From positions 6,595,001-6,659,000 of the forward strand of contig JAJFZO010000087.1 of assembly GCA_021397835.1 (NCBI GenBank): a stretch of DNA of 64,000 nucleotides, given 5' to 3'. The DNA comes from Moringa oleifera. Its lineage: Eukaryota; Streptophyta; Magnoliopsida; Brassicales; Moringaceae. The notes under the pieces are model-generated. The model had not been told where the DNA came from. It did no database searches and saw only the letters and a list, made by a program, of their open reading frames with translations. Positions within the stretch are counted from its first letter, which is position 1; every line of letters starts with the position of its first letter. The position numbers were made by a program, and so were the translations under genes. Below are positions 22,201 through 37,962 of the stretch, piece by piece.

Positions 22201-23288
22201 ACGGAAAAAAAAAAAAAACACATCAACTATCTTTTTTCACAGAAAGGGATACAAATGGCCTAATTTCATTTCCAATAATATCTTTGTTTTTTTTTGTTTT
22301 GCTTTTTTTTTTCTTCTTTCATTTCTCATCATACAAATATGGGAATTGCCATTGCTTCAATCGGTGCTGATTGAAGTAATGGCAGAGAGACATATGTGAA
22401 TTGGTACAATTATTGATAGCATCCATCATATTCAAGACTCTAATAGACGGGTCTCTGCTTTTTTCGATTGCTCCACATCTGTGTATGTAATAGAATTGAG
22501 TGCTATATGTTTTACGGGAGCACATATACAAATGGTCTTTATTTCTTGTATGATACAAAATGAATTTAATATATCTTATTTCTAATTTAAGGAAAGAGAA
22601 TATTAAATTAAAAAATAAAGATTGAATAAGTCTTGCCTCTCTTAGACTTAGAGAGGGAATGAATAAACTTTTTTTTAAGATTATTGTCGATGTCAAAGAA
22701 AGAGCAAACTCTAAATAAAATAGTGAATTTGATGGAATATTAGATCTTTTTTATTTTTTATACTGGGACTCACCTTTATCACACTTCCTTTCTTTGTTTT
22801 CCAAGAAAATTAGATCATTAGAAAAAAAAAGGAATTTAGAATTGAACTTTTTCACTTTTTTCTATTTCGTTTTTGTTATTTGTTTGGCTTTATTTATAAA
22901 CTTGTAAACAATAGAAGTGAAAAAGCAGTCAAATGATACTTCATCAGATGATACTTCATCAGATGATTATATAAGGAAAGCGGTAGTTATAGAAAAGAAA
23001 GAGTATAAAAGAATATTAAATGATAAATAAGGCAAAGGAATTCTTTTAATTGGATCAGGATTCAATTTTTTTATTCGGTGTGAATAAAACATCTTCCTAT
23101 GTTATCCTATTCAATTCTCGATGATGAATTGATTTGATAGCTCAAATATTGTTATTCATGATATTGATCCAATTCGATATCATCGAAATATAATTCATCC
23201 CATTGAATTTTCAATTGAAAGATTTATTATCTCAATGGGATTAAATCCCAAGGTATTGCGAAGCAAAAAAAAACAAAAGGATGAAATT
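22201..23288. other. trnD-psbM spacer
   Basis: Expected plastid spacer, AT-rich. It holds a 15-bp tandem pair (ATGATACTTCATCAG) at 22933-22962. Minus-strand frame 22319-22696 has no recognised homolog and is likely accidental. Confidence 0.55.
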
Positions 23289-23393
23289 ATAGAAGTAAAT
23301 ATTCTTGCATTTATTGCTACTGCACTCTTCATTCTCGTTCCTATTACTTTTTCACTTATAATTTACGTAAAAACGGTCAATCAAAGTGATTAA
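23289..23393 (+). pseudogene. psbM: psbM with lost start codon (photosystem II protein M)
   Basis: 34 codons plus stop in one frame: [36 protein letters not shown]. This is the full PsbM length (single helix at the photosystem II dimer interface), but the initiator ATG is ATA (G to A). Otherwise it is well preserved. Confidence 0.88.
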
Positions 23394-24571
23394 TTTGAAT
23401 GAAACTTAACTATCAATGATAAAAAGGATTTCAATTTCGCGTCTTAAATGAAACTAGAATCTGCAGTCTTTTATGAGGCCACATAGTATGGTAGAAAGAA
23501 AGATTCATCTATTTCTTTTTATCATACTATCTATTATTGTTATTGTCATGTATAAAGTTTTAATGTATAAAGATACAAGTTTAATATCTTAATATAGAGC
23601 AAGCTACAATATTTGTCTTCATAGATTATGTATCTTTATTTTCACAGATGGCGACATCAATTAAATATTATATGTAATGTACATAGTATTTCAATTTCAT
23701 TTTTTTGCTTGATCTATTTGATTTGCTTTGGGTTGATTCCAATCAATCTGAAATAATCAAAAGGCAAGTCGTACTCTTATGATTTTCTAATTATTTTCAA
23801 TATGAATCCCGGCATCTATCAAAAGAATCAAATTAATGGCCGATGGCCGAGATATCGCATATTTTAATAAAAGTAAAATCAAGTAATTTAAATTTTTAGC
23901 ATTCTAATTGATTGAGCAGTTGACAGATGGTCCAAATCCAAAGAGTTCGATGGTAATTTCTTCGGATTTGGAAAAGGGGTACCCCACTTTAACTTGAGCC
24001 TTGATATAAAAATATAAAGTGAATCAACAAAACATAGCATAAACCACATTTCTAAACTAATAAAACAAGTAATAAGTTCGCAATATGTGACTCAACCAAG
24101 GTAAGATCTTTTTTTTTTTTTAATATAAGAAACCACTTTTTTTATCTTTGTTTGAATAGTACAGAAAGGAATAAAAACAAATAAAAAAAGTAAAATAAAA
24201 AAGGGTTCATTGCCCCTTATTATCCATATATCACTTTGGTAAGAGCCGATTCAACAAATCCTAACATTTGTATCCCTTTAATGTGCTTTCAAAATCCCTT
24301 TTACGTACTTTCGAAATATGAACATGGGAATTATTGAAATATTTATTTGATTTTGATTGAAAAGAAAAGGTAATATTCATATATATTATTCATAGAATAC
24401 ATTACTCCACTAGAATCCAATAGAATAGAATTTAGAAACGAAAACATTTTTTTTCATTTTTAAATTTAATTCATTAAAAAAATAAATTAAATTCAATAGT
24501 AAAAAAGGCTTTGTAGAACAATCTAGAAAACAATTGATGCAGTTGGATTCCTTAACTCAATTAGTAGTACC
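23394..24571. other. psbM-petN spacer
   Basis: Expected spacer in plastid order. No gene recognised. Confidence 0.55.
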
Positions 24572-24661
24572 TCTGAGTCCACTTCTTCCCCATATTACGA
24601 GTGAAAGGAAAAATGTAAAGACTACCATTAAAGCAGCCCAAGCGAAACTTACTATATCCAT
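24572..24661 (-). pseudogene. petN: petN copy B, stop codon lost
   Basis: Complement from ATG 24659-24661: [29 protein letters not shown]. The coding part is open, but one T is missing at the stop (GGACTCAGAGG against GGACTCTAGAGG), so the frame runs on. PetN is an 8th small subunit of cytochrome b6f. It is flanked by trnC and psbM in normal order. Copy A is at 3776-3865. Confidence 0.85.
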
Positions 24662-25369
24662 GTGAATTATGTTCCTTATTTCTATGAATATGAAGAAATT
24701 ATTTCATTATTGTTCACTAATAATAGTGAAATCACTGGTTCAGAGTCAAAAAAAAAAAAAGTAATTATGACCCAACATTATTGATGAAATACTTCAAAAA
24801 ATCCGCTTATAACAAGTTCTTATATGATTTATAGTGGAATCAGTAAAGATTAAGCACAAGCAAACTACGCATGTAGTAAGACTTTTAGAAATATCAAAGG
24901 AATCTTATTAACATGTAGAAATAATAAGGCTTATTCTTTTGCCCTTTTTTTTTGTTACCCTTCATTAAGTAAAAGACAATTATCCATCTAATCTAATATT
25001 GATTGAATGCCTGAGCACTTCGAGACTCTCATGAGTTTGTATATAAATTTTTTTTCATCCTTTACACAACTATTAATTAGATTCCCTCTCTAGCTATCCA
25101 ATTTAATTCAAGACTCAATCAGTAGATATTACATTAGTAGTGGAAAGGCTATCATATCAGGATTTACCGATTCCTTTCCACTTTCCACTACTCTAAGCTT
25201 TCCTTGAATCCTAGATGCAAGAATTTACAATACTTTAGAGAACCCTTTTAGGTTTAGAATCAAAAAAGTATCAAGAGTCTTTTTCCCATGCTTGCTTTTT
25301 CTGGGGAAAATTATGCGAGTTATATCAGCAAAACAAAAAAGAATAGGGATTTGGAGTCTTGTGTTGATT
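24662..25369. other. petN-trnC spacer
   Basis: Expected plastid spacer. The part to about 24905 is duplicated at 3536-3775 in opposite orientation. No gene seen. Confidence 0.6.
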
Positions 25370-25440
25370 AAGTGACACTCGGATTTGAACTGGGGAAAAA
25401 GGATTTGCAGTCCTCCGCCTTACTACCCGGCCATGCCACC
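25370..25440 (-). tRNA. trnC-GCA: trnC-GCA (plastid-derived)
   Basis: 71 nt. The complement has anticodon GCA in GACTGCAAATCC and the CCAGTTCAAATCC T-arm. Acceptor stem transitions occur (GGTGGC against GGCGAC). Divergent from rpoB, as in plastomes. Confidence 0.85.
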
Positions 25441-26503
25441 AAAATGATACAAACTAGATGAAAATCTTCCCTTCTATTGAAAAAACAAAATGTGGATTTT
25501 CAGTCACAAAAGCCAAAATTCAGGACAAATTAGAACCATTAACTATTAATTGTAAATTTATGAACCATTCTTGGATTTGAATTTCAAATTGTTTTTCCCT
25601 AATGATATAAGAAAATCCAAATGAATATATAACTAATCAATATTAATTTTTTTTCAATTTTCAATAAAAATTAAAAAATCCTTCTCAATTTCAATTATAA
25701 CAACAATTGTGAGTATATATAAACCCAAGAGCATAAGTTGGTATATAACTATAGCTATCTAATGGGATATTTTATCTGTATAGGATACCCATAGGAAATT
25801 ATCATGCTTCAATTTTGCATTGAATAAATTGAAGAAAAAATAAAAATTTTGATAGAGCATGGCATGTGCTATCCCGAGTAGAACAATAATGCAATAAAGG
25901 AAAAAAGAGAGATGTATATATCTGCATAATTTATTTTAATAAAAACAGAAATACAAGCTTTCTTACACACTTCAATGATATTCTAAAAATTCTACGAAAA
26001 AAAATAGAATAGGTAAAAAGTTTTCTTTTCTCTACGAATCATTTTTTGAACAATGGAATACACGAAAAAGCCAAGTGCTAGAAAAATCAACTTTATATTT
26101 ATTGTTTTTGATTATTATGTGTTTATCTTTGCAAACAAATCAAATCATAAATACATTTATTTTTCTGGTATCCAATCGGATTGGAATATGTAATATCATA
26201 ATAATGGTAGAAATTGAATTAATTTTTTTGATATTCTATACAAAACTCCATGAGTCTAAATCGCATTTATCAATTCTTTTCCATTTGTATCTTTTTGATA
26301 TAAATTCCAATTTGAGTATAATCTTTATTCCTCCGTTCCTACGTATTTCATACATTACATATATATATGGAGTTGGGTAAAATTTCATGTGATTTAGTAA
26401 ACAGAATATAAATTCTGTTATTGTTAGATCGAATCATATTCATATGATTCGATAAAGAATGAGAAATGGGATTTTTTTTTATAAATAGGAAATTAAAAAA
26501 AAA
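25441..26503. other. trnC-rpoB spacer
   Basis: Expected spacer of about 1.1 kb. It contains a 101-codon plus-strand frame (26075-26380) rich in Ile/Phe that I do not recognise and that ends in AT-rich spacer. I regard it as accidental. Confidence 0.55.
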
Positions 26504-29345
<2,842 letters not shown>

Positions 29346-29351
29346 ATCGAA

Positions 29352-32135
29352 ATGAATCAAAATTTTTCTTCTATGATCGATCGGTATAAACATCAACAGC
29401 TTCGAATTGGATAAGTTTCCTCAACAAATAAGTGCTTGGGTGACTAAAATCCTACCTAATGGAGAGATAGTTGGAGAAGTGAAAAAACCCTATACTTTTC
29501 ATTTCAAAACCAGTAAACCAGAAAAAGATGGATTATTTTGTGAAAGAATTTTTGGGCCTATAAAGAGTGGAATTTGCGCTTGTGAAAATTATTGAGTGAT
29601 CAGAGATGAAAAAGAAGACCCGAAATTTTGTGAACAATGTGGAGTTGAATTTGTTGATTCTCGGATATGAAGATATCAAATGGGACACATAAAATTGGCA
29701 TGTCCAGTAACCCATGTATGGTATTTGAAATGTCTTCCTAGCTATATTGTGAATCTTTTAGATAAACCCCTTAAAGAATTAGAAGGCCTAGTATATTGTG
29801 ATGCGTGATTTGATCAAAATTATTATTTTACAGATTAGGAATGATAAACTGTCATCCGATTCAATCGAATTGGGATGCCTTGGATCTGACATGTCTCTTG
29901 GGAGGAGTAACATGAAGCTCAGAGTTATGGGTGTATTCAATACTCCCTCAAAAAAGAGGATTGGTCTATGGTCGATTCAGTAAAAAATAAATATGAATTT
30001 CTAGTTGTACTTCATGAAAAAAGGCTTGTTTCTTTTTATGGAATTAACCATTCCTCTTACTTTTAGAAAGGAATGCAATTTTGTTTATGTTCAAATAAAC
30101 AAATATGTCATGGTTGCAGGAGTCTATACATCGCATATAGGCTTTAAAGACATCGTGGCATAACTGTCGAGGTGATGCAGGATCTAAACGATCAAATGGA
30201 ACGATACATAAACAAGTAAATCCTGTATGAATTCCAAGGCACTCCTTTCATTTAAGGGGATTCTGCATTTGAAGGGAAGTAAACTACTTAAGAATTTCAC
30301 ATTTCATTTTTGGTGTAATTTATAATTGAATAAGGAATTCAAAAATTCAGAAAAATGAATTGAATCAATGAAACATTGCTTGATCTTCACTGGGAACTTG
30401 AGTAAGGAGTTAATTTTCTTGGGATTTTCTAGAATTTAATTTAAAAACAAGATCCCTTTTCTTTATCTTTGTTTGGTATTGGCATAACTACTTGAGCCAG
30501 ATGAGAGGAAACTTTCATTTCCGGTTTTGAAGGGGGGGAGGAAATCATATAGGATCCTATCCTAATTTTTCTTTTGCTGGGCCCATAACTAAAACATCTA
30601 CTTTCTTACGATTACGAGGTTCGCTTGAATATGAAATCCAATCCTAAAAATGCATCATCCCGCCTTTTTTTACTACCCAAGGTTTCGATACATTTCGAAA
30701 TCGAGAAATTTCTACCGGGGCAGGTGCTATCTAAGAACAATTAACCGATCTAAATTTATGAATTGTTATAGATTATTCGTTGGTACAATGGAAAGAATTA
30801 GGAGAAGAAGTTTCCACGAGGAGTGAATTGGAAGATCAAAAAATTGGAAGAAGAAAGGATTTTTTAGTTAGACGCATGGAATTAGCTAAGCATTTTATTC
30901 AAACAAATATAGAACTAGAATGGATGGTTTTATGTCTCTTACTGGTTCTTCCTCCTGAGTTGAGATCGATCGTTCAGATAGATGGGGGTAAACTAATGAG
31001 TTCAAATATTAATGAACTCTATAGTAGAGTTATTTATCGGAACAATACTTTTACCTATTTATTAACAGCAAGTAGATCTACGCTAGGAGAATTAGTAATG
31101 TGTCAGGAAAAATTGGTACAAGAAGCCGTGGATACACTTCTTGATAATGGAATCCATGGACAACCAATGAGGGATGGCCATAATAAGGTTTACAAGTCAT
31201 TCTCAAATGTAATTGAAGGCAAAAAGGGAAGATTTTGTGAGACTCTGCTCGACAAACGGGTCGATTATTCAGGCCGTTCCGTCATTATCGTTGGACCTTC
31301 ACTTTCATTACATCGTTGTGGATTGCCTCGTAAAATAACAATAGAACTTTTCCAGACATTTGTAATTCATGTTCTAATTAGACAACATCTTGCTTCAAAC
31401 ATAGGAGCTACTATAAATAAAATTTGGGAAAAATGGTCGATTGTATAAGAGATACTTCACGAAGTTATGCGGGGGCATCTTGTATTGTTCAATAGAGTGC
31501 CTACTATACATAGATTAGGCATACTGGCATTCCAACCCATTTTAGTGAAAGGACGTACTATTTGTTTACATCCATTAGTTCGTAAGGGATTCAATGCAGA
31601 CTTTGATGGGGATCAAATGGCTGTTCGTATGCCTTTATCTTTAGAGGCTCAAGCAGAGGCTCGTTTACTTATGTTTTCTCATATGAATCTCTTATCTCCA
31701 GCTATTGGGGATCCCATTTCGATACCGGCACAAGATATGCTTATGGGGCTTTATGTATTAATGAGTGGGACTCATCGAGATATTTATGCAAATAGGTATG
31801 ATCCATGTAATCGAAAAAACTATAAAAATGAAAGAATTGATGATAATAACTATAAGTATATGAAAGAACCCTTTTTTTTTTGTAATTCCTATGATGCAAT
31901 TGGAGCTTATCGACATAAAAGAATCCATTTAGATAGTCCTTTGTGGCTTAGGTGGCAACTAGATCAATGCGTTATTACTTCAAGAGAAGTTCCCATCGAA
32001 GTTCACTATGAATCTTTGGGTACCTATCATGAGATTTATGGACACTATCTAATAGTAAGAAGTATAAAAAAAGAAATTCTTTGTATACACATACAAATCG
32101 GTGTTGATCATATTTCTCTTTATCAAGAAAATCAA
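29352..32135 (+). pseudogene. rpoC1: rpoC1 with intron, 3' truncated (plastid RNA polymerase beta')
   Basis: Exon 1 is about 29352-29802 ([20 protein letters not shown], then [31 protein letters not shown] zinc-binding cysteines). A group II intron of about 750 nt follows, and exon 2 runs from about 30566. In exon 2, long open stretches at 30780-31448 and 31467-32135 share one frame, separated by TAA for Trp. The catalytic Mg-binding motif NADFDGDQM is intact at about 31600. Homology ends at ISLYQE (about 32135), so the C-terminus and rpoC2 are missing. Exon 2's first 70 codons are frameshifted. Confidence 0.9.
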
Positions 32136-32942
32136 GCCTATGAATCTATTCTCTATTTTTATTTATTTATTTTTGATTCAATGGTTGGTCTTTAAATCTA
32201 GAAAGAATATAGAAATAAACTAAGAATAAGAATCCACTTCGAATTCGAATGATGAAATAATAAAAAAAAGATTGTTTTCAAGATCAAATTCGAAGCACTT
32301 CTTTGGATGAATGCCCAAAAGAACCACTTCAAGTAATGAATATTATTCGGATTTCGAGACGAAAGAACTCCCTTTTCTATCAAGTATGTGGAAAAAAAAA
32401 ATTCCTTTGCTACCTATACTACAATACATTAAAAATTGAGATGAAATTTATGAAGAATATTGTGATGATAAAAAAAGAGTGGTAAAAAGAAAGATAAAAG
32501 TTTTCTTTATAAGAACGAGATCAAATTCTTTGGTCATTAAATTAAGGAATACAAAAGAAAGGGTGAAGGGTCAATTGACAAAATAAAAAAAAGTAGCGAT
32601 AATTTACAAGATATAATCGATTTGTATCTAACATGTAACAAATCAATTTCAAATATTAAAAATAAAAAGATAAATTCTTTATGTCAAAACGCTTTAATTT
32701 ATTTAATATATGAGATGAATTTATTAGTTTGATTTGTTACTGAATTGGGTTGAGTGGATTTCCATACGCATAAAAAACTATTTTTGCAGACAAAAATAGT
32801 TTCGTTTTATGCTCTATTAGAACTATTCCGTATACATCTGCTATTGGGCTTTCTGAAGAAACTTCAATTAAGTTATGCTATTGAAAAAAAATCTTGAGTT
32901 TTTTTTTCTCCTACTGCGAAAGCATTTAATCTTTAGTTTATT
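32136..32942. other. Join region: unassigned 32136-32580, then probable ycf4-cemA spacer
   Basis: From about 32136 the sequence no longer matches rpoC1. 32136-32580 is AT-rich, with a short minus frame (32198-32383) that I cannot assign. From about 32580 it has the character of the spacer downstream of ycf4. No cemA coding sequence is recognised. Confidence 0.4.
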
Positions 32943-33506
32943 TCAAAATACTTCAATTGGTACATGCAAGAAATAGGCCAATTCGGCAGCTTTTTGCTTA
33001 ATTTCTCGCGTAGTCAAATTATCATTAGTACAAGTTAAAGGAATAGCCCCTTTGCCTCTGATTTCCATATAAAGGACATGACGAGCATAAATACCCTCTT
33101 TAACTTCTATTCTGATGGACTGAATATCTTTCATAAGGAATCGTAAAAAGATGCAACGATCTTTTCTAGGAAATCCTTAACGAAAAAAACACATTATTCC
33201 TTCTTTTCTATCGAATCAATCAAAACCACTACCTACATTCCAAAAAATGGTGCCCCACAAATAGGAACTAATAAAAAGACCCGTTATCCCATCGAAAGAT
33301 ATCACAATCCCTTATGAAAAAAAAAATGATTTGCTAAGACGAAAATAAAGATATCAAATTCTTACCAAGATAACTGGAAGTTCCAACCAATAAGAATCCT
33401 AATGAACCTATTAAAAAAAAAAAAAGGTAAGAGCTCAATAGAAATTACATGTTTTTTGAGACCTCCCTATAAATTCTATCCATATAGATTCTGATCGCCA
33501 ACTCAT
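32943..33506 (-). pseudogene. ycf4: ycf4, frameshifted (photosystem I assembly factor)
   Basis: ATG 33504-33506: MSWRSESIWIEFI, then a stop in the first helix, a T-run indel near 33415, then [20 protein letters not shown]. The C-terminal 63 codons ([20 protein letters not shown] to [15 protein letters not shown]) are open. Total 564 nt against about 555 in the family. Ycf4 is a thylakoid membrane scaffold for photosystem I assembly. It lies between psaI and the cemA spacer, as in plastomes. Confidence 0.88.
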
Positions 33507-33941
33507 ACATATTAGATCCAGTTGCATTTTATTGGAATTGAGAGAATAACCAAAATTTTACTTTTTTTGTTTCCAAAGTAACTCTCATCAACTAGCACTA
33601 ATTTGATGTGAACCTTTAGGAGTAATTCATAGAATTAGTTAGATCTAAAATAATAAATAACATCCCCTTCATATGGTCCCCTATAGATATATACATCATA
33701 TACATACATTGACTTTAATTTCATACATCCGCCCGATCGCGATCTATTTTTGAAAATAGCTATAATTTATTTACCCATATATTATGTTTACGCATGCATA
33801 AGTTTTTTCATTTGGATTTGGAGGAATCTACATGTTATACAATATTCTATTAAATAGATATCTAAATCTTGAAAATTTAGAAAAAAAAGAATAGATGAGA
33901 TTTGGTCTCATCAGATCTAAAAAAATCTTATTTTTTTAAAC
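33507..33941. other. psaI-ycf4 spacer
   Basis: Expected plastid spacer, AT-rich. No gene seen. Confidence 0.55.
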
Positions 33942-34031
33942 TTAAAGAGATAAAGAAGCCATTGCGATTGCCATAAATACTAGGCCTACTAAAGGCACAA
34001 AAATGGAGGGTAAGTTGTTGAAAGTTGTCAT
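33942..34031 (-). pseudogene. psaI: psaI, 3' end altered (photosystem I subunit VIII)
   Basis: Complement from ATG 34029-34031: MTTFNNLPSIFVPLVG, LVFMAIAMASLSL, stop after 29 codons. The family has about 36 and continues past SLFL with a basic tail. The helix is intact, and the tail has been lost through a changed or shifted end. Order accD-psaI-ycf4 is normal. Confidence 0.85.
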
Positions 34032-34710
34032 ATAATGGATACCTCAATTTAATATTTGTACTTGTTATTGTTATATTCTTAATTCTAAAGATATCTTATA
34101 ATAATTTGAATTTTTATATTATATAATTATACAATTTGTATATTATATAATTATACTAAGTACATCTAAGTGAATATATATCTAATAGGTACAAGAAATG
34201 TAGAACTAAATAAATGGACTTATTCATCTTTCGAAATGAAATATATGTATGATAATCCACTTTTTTGATTATTTATTATTATTATTATTCTTTATTATTC
34301 CTTTTTATCTTTTAATTTTAATTAATAAAGAAAGAACAAAATTTTATTCCATTACAAATTCTCAAAAGATTTATTAGAATCTGATCCAACAACAGGGATT
34401 TTTAGTAAAAATAGAACTGTAAAAAAAAGATGTAAGACTCTATATTTTCTATATTTGAATTATATACGTAAGAGAGGAGGATGAAATTAGTTTTCTTTTT
34501 TGGCTCGCCTAATTCTAATTTCACGAAAGGAAGAAATTGCTTTTTATCTTGTTGATAAAGGTTTACTGATTAGTAAGCAGTAATATCTGTAAATAATAAT
34601 AATTATTATTATTATCTGCTTGATTCTTTCTACAATTCAATCTTAGGTCACCAAAGAAAAATCCATTCTTTAGGGTTTTACTTTGATTCTGATAAACTAA
34701 TAATGTTGCT
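34032..34710. other. accD-psaI spacer
   Basis: Expected plastid spacer with several (TAT/ATT)n stretches. No gene seen. Confidence 0.55.
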
Positions 34711-36211
34711 CTATTTGATTGAATTTTGATTCAAAGGAAAAAAAAAGCGTGAAGCTGAAATAACTCACTCAGAACACCTTTTAAAGGATTATGTGGTACA
34801 ATTGAATCAAATAAGCCCTTATGGAATAAATATTCAGTCACTTGTGAACCTTCAGGCACTATCTTATTCAATGTTTGTTCAATTACACTTTTACTTGCAA
34901 ATGCAATATAAGCATTGGGTTTCGGCAATAATGATATCCCCGAACATACCAAAGCTAGCTGTCACCCCACCGATAGTAGAAGATGTAAGAATTGATACAT
35001 AGAATAACTTTTTATTTAATTGATAATCATATAAAGCGAAAGATATTTTAGCCATTTGCATCAAACTCAAACTTCTTTCTTCCATCCGTGCTCCTCTGGA
35101 AGCACACAATGGAATAAGGGGTAAAATTTTATTGGTAGCATACTTGATCAAACGAGTGATTTTTTCGCCTACTACAGATCCCATACTACCCCCTATAAGC
35201 TGAAAATCCATAACCCCAAGTGCTATAGGAATACCGTTTAGTTGACCTGTACCTATTTGAACAGCCTCAATTAATCTTGTCTTTCTTTGATAAGAATAAA
35301 TACGATCTTTATAAGGTTCCTCTTCCGAATGAAATTCAATGAGATCTAGAGAGACCATGTCTTTCAGCCACAGGATCCCAAATACCTAGATCAACCAAAA
35401 GTTCAATTTTATCTGAACTACTCATTTTTAAATAATATCAACATTGTTCATAAATATTCATTTTTTACTTCAAAATTTTCTTATAATTTAATCCATAACA
35501 ATTTTCGCATTGAACCCACAAATGCATGTATTTTTGAGTTATATCGAGATCATTAGAACTTTCTTTTATAGTTAAATCACTACCATTCATGTTAGTTCTT
35601 ATATTGGAATTTTAACTTTTACTACTCTTTCCACTTTAACCACAAATGTAATTATAAATGTAACCATCATTGTAATTGTCACTATCACTAAAAATGTAAC
35701 TATCAATACAGATTTGAGAATGAAGATAAGAGTCAATGCAACTATTAATGTGATTATTCCAACTATATCTAGTATCGTACATGTAAGGATCATAGTGGGG
35801 ATCATCACTTTTAGATCTACTATTCATATAACTATAATTACGATAACTATATATATATATAAAAAAAACTTTTTAGTTCACCCAAAAAAGAATGATCATT
35901 GTCAATCTCAAAATTTTGATTTTCAATATCAAAATATATAGAATAACTATCCCTATTACTATCCCTAATAAAAAAGGTGTCATCCAAGATGAAATTTCGA
36001 ATGTCCTTGGCGTCGACTAAATGATTAACATTACTGTAATCACTAGAACTCTCACGCCAACCATGAATGTTTTTATCCGTACCATTTATAACCGGGTCTT
36101 CGCTTATACTAGTATTTTCAATAGGACCAAGACTATCCATTGATTTACTTAGCCCACATCTGTATTTTAATTGCCCCTTAGACGACATCGAATTGAACCA
36201 CGATTTTCCAT
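34711..36211 (-). pseudogene. accD: accD, frameshifted (acetyl-CoA carboxylase carboxyltransferase beta)
   Basis: Start at ATG 36209-36211 (MEK/N...), but one A is missing in the A-run, so the true frame resumes at [20 protein letters not shown]. The N-terminal region ends in a frameshift at about 35850. The zinc-ribbon follows ([10 protein letters not shown]; second pair IYEQC with one Cys lost). The carboxyltransferase core is [39 protein letters not shown], and [20 protein letters not shown], then a frameshift, then [20 protein letters not shown] one-base T-run insertion near 34740 spoils the C-terminus. The plastid role is malonyl-CoA formation for fatty acids. Its presence argues against a grass origin. 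Confidence 0.9.
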
Positions 36212-36936
36212 AGTTTCCGGTCTCTATTTACATGAAAATACAATAGATGAATAGTCATTCGATGAAAAATCATTTGAATAGTTCATTTTCATTTTCTATT
36301 AGAATAAGCATATAGATGCAATTGCTAGGATTATTAACTAATAATCGATGAATATTGAAAGAAAGGATTCTCCTTTGTGAGAACCCAGAATATCACCTCA
36401 TCATATATGAATATGATGAAATTCTTTTTTCAAGTAAAAATTGCAATTATAAATATAAATAGTAGGTTCCCCATGTTATGCAAAATTCTGATTGAAACAA
36501 GAGATATTTGTTCTCTTCTATGAATATGAAGATATGAAGAACCCTTTTTTCGTAAAATCTCGTATACAAATATAAAAAAATCTAATATGTTTTTATTCCA
36601 ACACAGAATGAAAAGGACAACATACAAGATGGGTAGAAAAAATTGTGATGCTTGCGTCGATCCATGAGCCGAAACAGTGGGATATAAAAGAATACACCAA
36701 TCCTAAGGATCCATATATAGGATTAATTGTGGACCCAACACAACAATAACAAAAAAAATTAGAGTTGTGTTTAATGTTTTATTTTTGTATTTAAGATCTT
36801 GCATATCTAGATGAGTATGTATCTATCCAAAATATATACAATAGGGTAGGGTCGACTCAATCCTTTTAGTAAAATATTTGGCCGAGTTTAATTGAAATTC
36901 AACTAATAAATACTAAAACGAACAGTAATTAATGGA
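36212..36936. other. rbcL-accD spacer
   Basis: Expected plastid spacer. The 65-codon minus frame at 36430-36627 is not recognised. No gene seen. Confidence 0.55.
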
Positions 36937-37962
36937 TTACAAAGTATCCACTACTGGGAATTCAAATTTGATCTCCTTCCATACTTCACAAGCAGCAGCT
37001 AGTTCAAGACTCCATTTGCTAGCCTCACGTATAATTTCATTACCCTCGCAAGCAAGATCATGTCCTTCATTACGAGCTTGTACACATGCTTCTAAAGCTA
37101 CTCGATTAGCTACGGCACCCGGTACATTTCCCCAAGGGTGTCCTCAAGTTCCTCCACCAAATTGTAGTACGGAATCAATTCCAAAGATCTCGGTCAAAGC
37201 AGGTGTATGCCAAACGTAAATACCCTCCGAAGTCATGGGCAGAACACCTAGTAGAAAGACCCAATCTTGAGTGAAAAAAATACCGGGACTTCGATCTTTT
37301 TCATCAAAATCATCACGTAGTAAATCAGAAGAGCCCAAAGTAATTTCTCTTTCTCCTTCAAGTTTGCCGACTACTATACCAGCGTGAATATGATCTCTAC
37401 CAGACAAATGTAAGGCTTTAGCTAGTACACAAAACTGCATACTATGATTCTTCTATCTATCAATAACTGCATGCATTGCGCGATGGATGTGAAGAAGTAG
37501 GCCATTATCTCAGCAATAATGAGCCAAGCTATTATTTGCGGTGAATCCCCCTGTTAAGTAGTCACGCATTATGATAGGAACTCCCAATTATCTGGCAATA
37601 CAACCCTTTTAATCATTTCTTCGCATGTACCTACAGTAGCATTCAAATAATGCCCTTTGATTTCACCTGTTTCAGCCTGTGCTTTATAAATAACTTTGGC
37701 ACAAAATAAAAAATGATCTCTCTAATGCATAAAAGGTTGGGAGTTCACATTCTCATCATCTTTGGTAAAATCAAGTCCACTGTGTAGGCATTCATAAACC
37801 GCTCAATCGTAGTTCTTAGCGGATAATGTATTCAAATACTAGGAATGCTGCTAAGATATCAGTATCTTTGGTTTCATAGTCAAGAGTATAATAAGTCAAT
37901 TTATAATCTTCAACACCAGCTTTGAATCCAACACTTGCTTTAGTCTCTGTTTGTGGTGACAT
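36937..37962 (-). pseudogene. rbcL: rbcL with internal deletion of about 400 bp (RuBisCO large subunit)
   Basis: ATG 37960-37962: [40 protein letters not shown], then a jump to SAKN/RAVYECL, removing about residues 43-187 (the N-terminal domain and Lys175 of the active site). Downstream, GHYLNATAG, HDYLTGGFTANTS-like and [14 protein letters not shown] segments follow with stops, ending [12 protein letters not shown] and TAA 36937-36939. The length is 1026 nt against about 1428. RbcL is the CO2-fixing catalytic subunit. A 99-codon C-terminal frame (37144-37440) is open. Confidence 0.92.

Noticed and set aside
22319..22696. 125-codon minus-strand frame
   Set aside because: Lies in the trnD-psbM spacer. 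No family recognised, and its composition follows the AT-rich spacer.
26075..26380. 101-codon Ile/Phe-rich frame
   Set aside because: Lies in the expected trnC-rpoB spacer, has low complexity and no recognised motif.
35599..35941. Overlapping Ile/Thr/Val-rich frames on both strands
   Set aside because: They are alternative frames of the repetitive, poorly conserved N-terminal region of accD.
36932..37219. 95-codon plus-strand frame
   Set aside because: Antisense shadow of rbcL 3' end.
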